DNA from: JALOPX01 sp041309605
Lineage (GTDB): Bacteria > Krumholzibacteriota > Krumholzibacteriia > Krumholzibacteriales > Krumholzibacteriaceae
Length of the DNA: 9,227 nucleotides
Direction of reading: 5' to 3'
NCBI GenBank assembly: GCA_041309605.1
Contig: JBFYZH010000145.1
Span: 1 to 9,227, forward strand
Shown here: positions 5,264-9,227 of the stretch, in pieces
Numbering within the stretch: position 1 is the stretch's first letter
Layout of the letters: every line of letters starts with the position of its first letter
The notes under the pieces: generated by a model
What the model was told of the DNA's origin: nothing
The model's input: the letters and a program-made list of their open reading frames with translations, nothing else
Database searches by the model: none
Program-made: the position numbers and the translations under genes

Positions 5264-7363
5264 ATGAGACGTTCATTAATTGTTCCGGCGACCGCGCTGC
5301 TGGCGGTCCTGTCATGTTCGCAGGCTGTGCAGAACCCCCTTCTGTCCGAGTACAAGACTCCATTCGGCGTGCCGCCCTTCGATTTGATAAAGGAGGAGCA
5401 TTACCTCCCCGCTTTCCGCGAGGCGATAAGGCTTCATGACGAGGAGATCGCGAAGATCGCCGGCAGCACGCAGGAGGCGACTTTTGTCAATACGATAGAA
5501 GCAATCGAATATTCGGGCGATTTGTTGACAAAGGTGAACAACGTCTTTTTCGCCCTCAACGGGGCGAACACCAACGAACAGATGCAGGCCATAGCCAGGG
5601 AAATAACGCCCATGCTCGCAGAGCACGCCGATAACGTGGCTCTCAACGAAAAACTGTTCGGGAGAATCAAGGCTGTCCACGAAAAGAAGGCCGGCCTCGG
5701 TCTGAACGTCGAACAGGAAAGGGTTCTCGACAATTATTACCGGGATTTCGTCCGGGGCGGAGCGAACCTGAACGCCGAAGACAAGGAAAAACTCAGGGCG
5801 ATCAACAAGGAACTCTCCACCCTTTCGCTGCAGTTCGGAGAGAACGTCCTCAAGGAGACGAACAGGTTCGAGCTGATAATAGAAAACGAGGTGGATCTTG
5901 CCGGGCTTCCCGACGTGGTGAGGGAGGGCGCGGCGGAACTGGCTGCGCAGCGCGGACATTCCGGAAAGTGGTTATTCACGATACAAAAGCCCAGCATGCT
6001 TCCTTTCCTCCAGTATTCGGAAAAACGCGAATTGAGGGAAAAGATTTACATGGCGTACACCCGCATGGGCGACAACAACGACGAACTGGACAATAAGAAG
6101 GTCCTGTCGAGGATAGCCGCCCTGCTCGTCGGCAAGGCGAACCTGCTCGGGTACAGGACTCACGCGGACTTCGTCCTGGAAGAGGGCATGGCCAGGAATC
6201 CCGGAAACGTTTACGGATTTCTCGACAAGCTGTGGGCGCCGTCGCTGGCCAAGGCGAAGGAAGAGGCCGCGGCGCTTCAGGAGATGATAGACGCCGAAAA
6301 GGGCGGCTTCAAACTGGCCAGCTGGGACTGGTGGTACTACGCCGAGAAGGTGAAGAAGGCGAAATACGATCTCGACGAGGAGATGATGAAGCCTTATTTC
6401 GTTCTGGAGAACGTGATCGACGGCGCCTTCGCGGTGGCGGGCAGGCTGTGGGGCCTGACCTTCAAGGAAAGAACCGATATACCAAAATACCATCCGGATG
6501 TCAGGGTCTTCGAAGTGAGCGAGGCGGACGGCAGGCACGTCGGGGTGCTATATACCGATTATTTCCCGAGGGAAAGCAAGAGGGGCGGCGCCTGGAGCGG
6601 CTCTTTCCGCGACCAGATGAAGGTAGGCGGAAAGAACATAACCCCGGTCGTCACGAATGTCGGTAATTTCCAGAAACCCGCCGGGGATTTGCCGGCGCTT
6701 CTGACATGGGACGACGTGGAGACGCTTTTCCACGAATTCGGCCACGGCCTTCACGCTCTGCTCTCGAACTGTACGTATCCTTCGGTCTGCGGGACCGAAG
6801 TCGCCACCGATTTCGTGGAGCTTCCGTCGCAGATAATGGAGAACTGGGCCGGCGAACCCGAAGTGCTCGCGATGTACGCGAGGCATTACAAGACGGGCGA
6901 GGTGATCCCCGAAGAACTCGTCGCCAAGATAAAGAATTCGAGCAAGTTCAACCAGGGATTCGAAACGACCGAATACCTCGCCGCATCGTATCTCGATATG
7001 GACTGGCACACGCTGACCGAGCCCGTGGAACAGGACGCGGTTTCGTTCGAGAACGCCTGCCTCGGAAGGATCGGCCTGATCCCCGAGATAGTGTCGAGGT
7101 ACAGGAGCACCTATTTCAGGCATATCTTCTCGGGCGGTTACGATGCGGGGTATTTCAGCTACATGTGGGCCGAAGTGCTCGACGCGGACGCTTTCCAGGC
7201 CTTCAAGGAGACGGGTGACATCTTCAACCGGGATCTGGCGAAATCGTTCAGGGAAAACATCCTCTCGAAGGGCGGCTCGGAGGATCCGATGGCTCTCTAT
7301 GTAAGGTTCCGCGGATCGGAACCGGGCATCGAGCCGCTTCTGACCAAGAGGGGTCTGATATAA
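5264..7363 (+). CDS. dcp: M3-family peptidyl-dipeptidase (Dcp-like), predicted lipoprotein
   Basis: A full-length zinc metallopeptidase of 699 residues; E. coli Dcp is close to 680. The first 18 residues are a lipoprotein signal (Arg2-Arg3, hydrophobic LIVPATALLAVL, Val-Leu-Ser-Cys18), so the enzyme is probably anchored in the periplasm rather than cytosolic. A helical N-terminal region (to about 230) precedes the catalytic domain. The zinc site is visible: His490-Glu-Phe-Gly-His494 gives two ligands and the catalytic Glu491, and Glu519 in VELPSQ, 29 residues after His490, is the third ligand. The substrate-binding loop HIFSGGYDAGYFSYMW (620-635) carries the expected tyrosines 626, 630 and 633. 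The family removes C-terminal dipeptides or cleaves short oligopeptides; the GTEVATDFVELPSQ segment is typical of the Dcp/oligopeptidase A branch. The C-terminus (LLTKRGLI) is intact. It has its own promoter and appears monocistronic. Confidence 0.93.
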   Translation: MRRSLIVPATALLAVLSCSQAVQNPLLSEYKTPFGVPPFDLIKEEHYLPAFREAIRLHDEEIAKIAGSTQEATFVNTIEAIEYSGDLLTKVNNVFFALNGANTNEQMQAIAREITPMLAEHADNVALNEKLFGRIKAVHEKKAGLGLNVEQERVLDNYYRDFVRGGANLNAEDKEKLRAINKELSTLSLQFGENVLKETNRFELIIENEVDLAGLPDVVREGAAELAAQRGHSGKWLFTIQKPSMLPFLQYSEKRELREKIYMAYTRMGDNNDELDNKKVLSRIAALLVGKANLLGYRTHADFVLEEGMARNPGNVYGFLDKLWAPSLAKAKEEAAALQEMIDAEKGGFKLASWDWWYYAEKVKKAKYDLDEEMMKPYFVLENVIDGAFAVAGRLWGLTFKERTDIPKYHPDVRVFEVSEADGRHVGVLYTDYFPRESKRGGAWSGSFRDQMKVGGKNITPVVTNVGNFQKPAGDLPALLTWDDVETLFHEFGHGLHALLSNCTYPSVCGTEVATDFVELPSQIMENWAGEPEVLAMYARHYKTGEVIPEELVAKIKNSSKFNQGFETTEYLAASYLDMDWHTLTEPVEQDAVSFENACLGRIGLIPEIVSRYRSTYFRHIFSGGYDAGYFSYMWAEVLDADAFQAFKETGDIFNRDLAKSFRENILSKGGSEDPMALYVRFRGSEPGIEPLLTKRGLI

Positions 7364-7381
7364 ATACGGTCAACGGGTCTT

Positions 7382-7401
7382 CCCGCCGCTTCGGCGGCGG
7401 G
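7382..7401. terminator. UUCG tetraloop hairpin after the M3 gene
   Basis: CCCGCCGC and GCGGCGGG form a perfect 8-bp GC stem closed by a TTCG loop in the very stable C(UUCG)G context, starting 19 bases after the peptidase stop. There is no T-run after it, so it is either an atypical terminator or a 3'-end stabiliser. The right arm is echoed by a direct repeat CGGCGGCGGG at 7413-7422. Confidence 0.5.
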
Positions 7402-7423
7402 GGATCCAGCCCCGGCGGCGGGC

Positions 7424-7525
7424 GAACCGAAAAAAATCGCCTGGTACCCGGTCGGGCACGAGTTCAACGACCTCGGGTTTCTTGTCGACAGGGCGCGGTG
7501 ACTCTCGCCGACGAGGCCGGCATAG
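7424..7525 (+). pseudogene. Likely C-terminal relic of an alpha/beta hydrolase
   Basis: The frame from 7424 reads EPKKIAWYPVGHEFND and continues with LGFLVDRAR to a TGA at 7499-7501. It then reads LSPTRPA before a TAG at 7523-7525. The pattern Pro-Lys-x-Ile-x-Trp-Tyr-x-x-Gly-His-Glu-x-Asn-Asp ... Asp-Arg-x-x-Trp-Leu is what I expect at the C-terminus of dienelactone-hydrolase or esterase-type alpha/beta hydrolases, where the His belongs to the catalytic triad. The TGA sits where Trp (TGG) is expected. Nothing upstream encodes the rest of such an enzyme, because the M3 gene lies there. The relic is in the same frame as the M3 gene, joined by an Ala/Pro-rich stretch after its stop. Recognition is from memory, and chance coding-like sequence is possible. 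Confidence 0.35.
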
Positions 7526-7571
7526 GCCCCGTCGGGCCGATTCTTGATAAGGTATTTTCGGGGAAGCGTGA

Positions 7572-8021
7572 TTGATCGTGCTCATCCGCCCGTTCATCGA
7601 AAAGGACAGGGAAGAGGTGATTGCCCTCTGGCGGGATTGCGGTCTTGTCGTCCCGTGGAACGACCCTTGCCTGGATATCGACAGAAAGCTCCTGGTCGAT
7701 CCGGATCTCTTCATGGTCGGGGTCGGGTCGGAAGGATCTTCAGCTGGCAGGATCATCGCGACGGTCATGGGAGGTTACGAGGGCCACAGGGGGTGGATAA
7801 ACTACCTGGCTGTGGCGCCTTCCCATCGCGGCAGGGGATACGGCAGGATGATAATGGAGGCCGTCGAAAAAGAAATCGGGGAGAAGGGGTGCCCGAAGAT
7901 CAATCTGCAGGTGCGCACCTCGAATCTTGAGGTCACGCGGTTTTACGAACATCTCGGGTATTCCAGCGACAACGTCATAGGGCTCGGAAAGAGGCTCGTC
8001 CGGGACGGGAAGGAACGATGA
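7572..8021 (+). CDS. ypeA: GNAT acetyltransferase, YpeA-like
   Basis: A 149-residue GCN5-related N-acetyltransferase that follows the E. coli YpeA pattern along its length: IRPF start, ALWRDCGL, the signature Pro28-Trp-Asn-Asp-Pro32, DIDRK (35-39), VMGGYEGHRG (65-74), GCPKI (106-110), FYEHLGY (124-130) and GLGKRL near the end. The acetyl-CoA pyrophosphate loop is Arg86-Gly-Arg-Gly89-Tyr-Gly91. Such enzymes move an acetyl group from acetyl-CoA to an amine; the YpeA substrate is not established, as far as I know. The start is TTG at 7572, with GGGGAAG 5 bases upstream. A GTG at 7578 is possible and would align slightly better with YpeA. The gene stands alone and is convergent with the thiS-like gene; 106 bp separate them. 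Confidence 0.88.
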   Translation: MIVLIRPFIEKDREEVIALWRDCGLVVPWNDPCLDIDRKLLVDPDLFMVGVGSEGSSAGRIIATVMGGYEGHRGWINYLAVAPSHRGRGYGRMIMEAVEKEIGEKGCPKINLQVRTSNLEVTRFYEHLGYSSDNVIGLGKRLVRDGKER

Positions 8022-8149
8022 CGGCTTGGATCGAAAGGGAAACCGGACCCGGCCGCCGGGCCTTCACCGCGCCGGGCCGGCGTAATGGCGGGAAGAAGGA
8101 TTTCCTGGTGATGCCGGGGCCGCGATCCTACCCTCCGTGGGCGAGGTGA
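8018..8149 (+). other. Doubtful 43-codon ORF overlapping the GNAT stop
   Basis: An ATG forms an ATGA overlap with the GNAT stop and opens a 43-codon frame rich in Arg, Gly and Pro. A purine-rich GGGAAGGA stretch lies just upstream. It runs 22 bases into the 3' end of the opposite-strand thiS-like gene and resembles no protein I know. It is listed because coupled starts of this kind can be real, but it is more likely chance. Confidence 0.12.
8048..8060. other. Short GC hairpin between convergent genes
   Basis: CCCGG-CCG-CCGGG forms a 5-bp stem in the 106-bp gap between the convergent GNAT and thiS-like genes. A related GCCGGGCC stretch follows at 8070-8078. There is no T-run on either strand, so no intrinsic terminator can be called, though one would be expected here. 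Confidence 0.25.
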
Positions 8150-8328
8150 AAGACAACCACCTTCGAATCGTCCTTTAAAAGGAAGTTCCCATAGTCGTCT
8201 TCCGGCACGAGGCTGCCGTCCACGGTGACGGTGATGAGGGCGTAGTCGTATTCCATCTCGTTCATCAGGTTCTCGACGGTCATCCCCTCTTTCCATTCGA
8301 TCCTGTCCCTGTCGTTGATCGTTATCAT
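8128..8328 (-). CDS. thiS: ThiS/MoaD-like sulfur carrier protein
   Basis: A 66-residue beta-grasp sulfur carrier of the ubiquitin-like ThiS/MoaD family, at the usual ThiS length. It opens MITINDRDRIEWKEGMTVEN, shows the central VTVDGSLVPEDDY turn characteristic of ThiS, and ends HLAHGG. The C-terminal Gly-Gly is the site that is adenylated and then converted to a thiocarboxylate. The ATG lies 3 bp after the stop of the thiF-like gene, with TGGAG about 10 bases upstream, so the two are co-transcribed and the upstream protein is the obvious activating enzyme. Sequence style favours ThiS (thiazole synthesis), whereas the AOR gene just upstream favours a MoaD-like role in tungstopterin formation. 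The symbol therefore names the family, not a proven pathway. No thiG or thiH lies downstream within the window. Confidence 0.85.
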   Translation of the reverse strand: MITINDRDRIEWKEGMTVENLMNEMEYDYALITVTVDGSLVPEDDYGNFLLKDDSKVVVFHLAHGG

Positions 8329-8331
8329 CGC

Positions 8332-8931
8332 TTATATCTCCAGGCCCGTCAGAACGGCGATGGCGACGTTGGCCTGCATATTCGCCACAAGGCCCACGCG
8401 CGCCGAACAGAGCCCGATTTCCATGCTCGTCTTCTCGTCGCCCACGATGTGAATATTGCCCGACGATCTTACGAATATCTCCGAACTCCTCCCTATCCCC
8501 GAAAGGCCGCTCGCTCCGACGATAGGCCGGTCCGGGAAGGAGGTACACCACGATTCGATCAGCCAGCGTTTGCTTTCCGCCCTGTCGAAGGCTTCGATCA
8601 GAAGATCTGCTCCGGCGAACACCGTCGCGACGTTGCCGGGGGTGAGTTCTATCCTGTACGCCTCGATATCGACGCCGCAGTCGATGTCGGATATCAGCGA
8701 CGCGAGAGCCTCGACCTTCACTTTGCCCACGTCCCGCAGGAAATAGCACTGCCTGTTGAGATTGGACCTTTCCACCGCGTCGTTGTCCGCAAGGATGAGA
8801 TGCCCGACTCCGGCCCTGGCGAGGGCGACGGCGGCGTTGGAGCCTGTTCCTCCGCAGCCGGCTATCCCGACGGTCGATCTTCGGAGTATTTCCGTCGATC
8901 CGGGGACGTTCTTTTCGAATATGCCGGTCAT
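8332..8931 (-). CDS. thiF: ThiF/MoeB/HesA-family adenylyltransferase, short form
   Basis: A 199-residue E1-like enzyme that adenylates the C-terminal glycine of a sulfur carrier using ATP. The Rossmann nucleotide loop is Gly25-Cys-Gly-Gly-Thr-Gly30. The core DNDAVERSNLNRQ (49-61) provides the catalytic Arg60, followed by Gly-Lys-Val-Lys (69-72) and Asp116 in AFDRAESK, matching the Arg/Lys/Asp residues of MoeB-type active sites. At about 200 residues it is shorter than classical ThiF or MoeB (near 250) and lacks their paired CxxC zinc site. This matches the compact ThiF family 2 type, usually beside a small ThiS. ATG 8931 has GAGGGG 9 bases upstream. It lies between an AOR-family gene and the sulfur carrier, 108 bp after the AOR stop. 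The Cys that might relay sulfur, as in E. coli ThiF, cannot be assigned with confidence (Cys129 and Cys175 are candidates). Confidence 0.9.
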   Translation of the reverse strand: MTGIFEKNVPGSTEILRRSTVGIAGCGGTGSNAAVALARAGVGHLILADNDAVERSNLNRQCYFLRDVGKVKVEALASLISDIDCGVDIEAYRIELTPGNVATVFAGADLLIEAFDRAESKRWLIESWCTSFPDRPIVGASGLSGIGRSSEIFVRSSGNIHIVGDEKTSMEIGLCSARVGLVANMQANVAIAVLTGLEI

Positions 8932-9039
8932 TTTTTTAGTCCCCTCATTCGCTGACCCGGGGCCGGCGCGGTGCCGGAGGAAATCCGGAACAGCCGGTCC
9001 GCCCGCCCGGGCCGGCCCGCCTTGATGCTGCGGCGGTAA
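8932..9039 (-). other. AOR-thiF intergenic spacer with GC hairpins
   Basis: The 108-bp gap holds a 12-bp palindrome CGGGCCGGCCCG (9008-9019) and a stem-loop CCGGC-GCGGT-GCCGG (8963-8977), plus the ribosome site of the thiF-like gene (8941-8946). There is no T-run next to the stems and no clear promoter. Read-through from the AOR gene is plausible, possibly with hairpins that adjust relative expression. Confidence 0.35.
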
Positions 9040-9227
9040 TTATTGATCGCCCTTTATGATATCGACCAGTTCCGGAAGGTCGATGCCTAGCTGCTTGAGC
9101 CGCGCTATGGTCGGCACGCCGTTACTTGTCCAGCCGCGGCGCTGATAGGCGGCGTCGACCGCCTTGTTATATTGTTTCATCCGGTGTTCCCTGGTGATCT
9201 TCATCTTCTCTTCCGTCGTCTTCCCGG
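9040..9227 (-). CDS. Aldehyde:ferredoxin oxidoreductase family, C-terminal fragment
   Basis: This is the last 61 codons of a gene that runs off the right edge of the window, too late in frame to include a start. The segment KAVDAAYQRRGWTSNGVPT followed by IARLKQLGID is the conserved C-terminal signature of the tungsten-dependent AOR family (pattern RGW-x-x-x-G-x-PT-x-x-RL-x-x-LG). These enzymes carry a bis-tungstopterin and a [4Fe-4S] cluster and oxidise aldehydes to acids with ferredoxin, or act in related reactions (formaldehyde, glyceraldehyde-3-phosphate, BamB-type). The subfamily cannot be told from this tail. It ends with TAA at 9040-9042, upstream of and on the same strand as the ThiF/ThiS pair, whose likely job is then dithiolene sulfur transfer for its cofactor. 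It is partial only because the window ends. Confidence 0.85.
   Translation of the reverse strand, partial: GKTTEEKMKITREHRMKQYNKAVDAAYQRRGWTSNGVPTIARLKQLGIDLPELVDIIKGDQ

Noticed and set aside
5312..5959. 215-codon minus-strand open frame inside the M3 gene
   Set aside because: Antisense to an intact, motif-complete peptidase; composition typical of a shadow frame.
7943..8749. 268-codon minus-strand open frame
   Set aside because: Very Arg-rich and overlapping both the ThiF-like and ThiS-like genes in another frame; the latter have clear family motifs.
8959..9025. Possible intrinsic terminator between the AOR and thiF-like genes
   Set aside because: GC stems are present but no T-run follows on the minus strand, so termination is not supported.
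8932..9039. Molybdenum/tungsten cofactor riboswitch
   Set aside because: The spacer is only 108 bases and I could not recognise the conserved aptamer elements. It also follows rather than precedes the AOR gene.
1..9227. CRISPR array, tRNA, rRNA, insertion sequence or phage genes
   Set aside because: No regularly spaced repeats, tRNA-like cloverleaf segments, transposase motifs or paired terminal inverted repeats were seen by eye on either strand.

Overview
The window is GC-rich, densely coding DNA from a Gram-negative bacterium. Two predicted outer-membrane beta-barrels and two lipoproteins imply a diderm envelope. A tungsten-type aldehyde:ferredoxin oxidoreductase (AOR) C-terminus at the right edge suggests an anaerobic or facultative lifestyle. 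The PorV-like barrel, the large repeat-bearing lipoprotein and the lipidated M3 peptidase resemble genes of the FCB group and related uncultured phyla. That placement is an impression from protein style, not a phylogenetic result.

Layout. Positions 77-3345 (minus strand) hold a two-gene operon: a 654-residue lipoprotein with repeated beta-rich units, followed with touching reading frames by a PorV/DUF5723-like barrel. A divergent intergenic region (3346-3565) with a candidate promoter and an inverted repeat separates it from a plus-strand small outer-membrane barrel (3566-4345). A hairpin-rich gap with an 18-bp perfect palindrome (4370-4387) leads to a 185-residue regulator-like protein of H-NOX/V4R or DUF2378 type (4543-5100). 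Next, behind a good sigma70-like promoter (5177-5205), comes a full-length M3 peptidyl-dipeptidase with a lipoprotein signal (5264-7363). The following gap holds a stable UUCG hairpin and what looks like the broken C-terminal end of an alpha/beta hydrolase. A YpeA-type GNAT acetyltransferase follows (7572-8021).

Convergent to it on the minus strand is a compact set: the 3' end of an AOR-family gene (9040 to the window edge), a short ThiF-family E1-like adenylyltransferase (8332-8931) and a 66-residue ThiS/MoaD-like sulfur carrier ending in Gly-Gly (8128-8328). The thiF and thiS genes are 3 bp apart and follow AOR on the same strand. This fits the known pairing of AOR genes with MoaD/MoeB-like genes that make the tungstopterin dithiolene, although a thiamine role cannot be excluded.

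No rRNA, tRNA, CRISPR array, insertion sequence or phage gene was seen. I found no clearly unprecedented system. The most useful leads are the AOR-ThiF-ThiS module, the lipoprotein/barrel pair, the stand-alone sensor-like protein, and two small relics or micro-ORFs that normal gene calling would miss.
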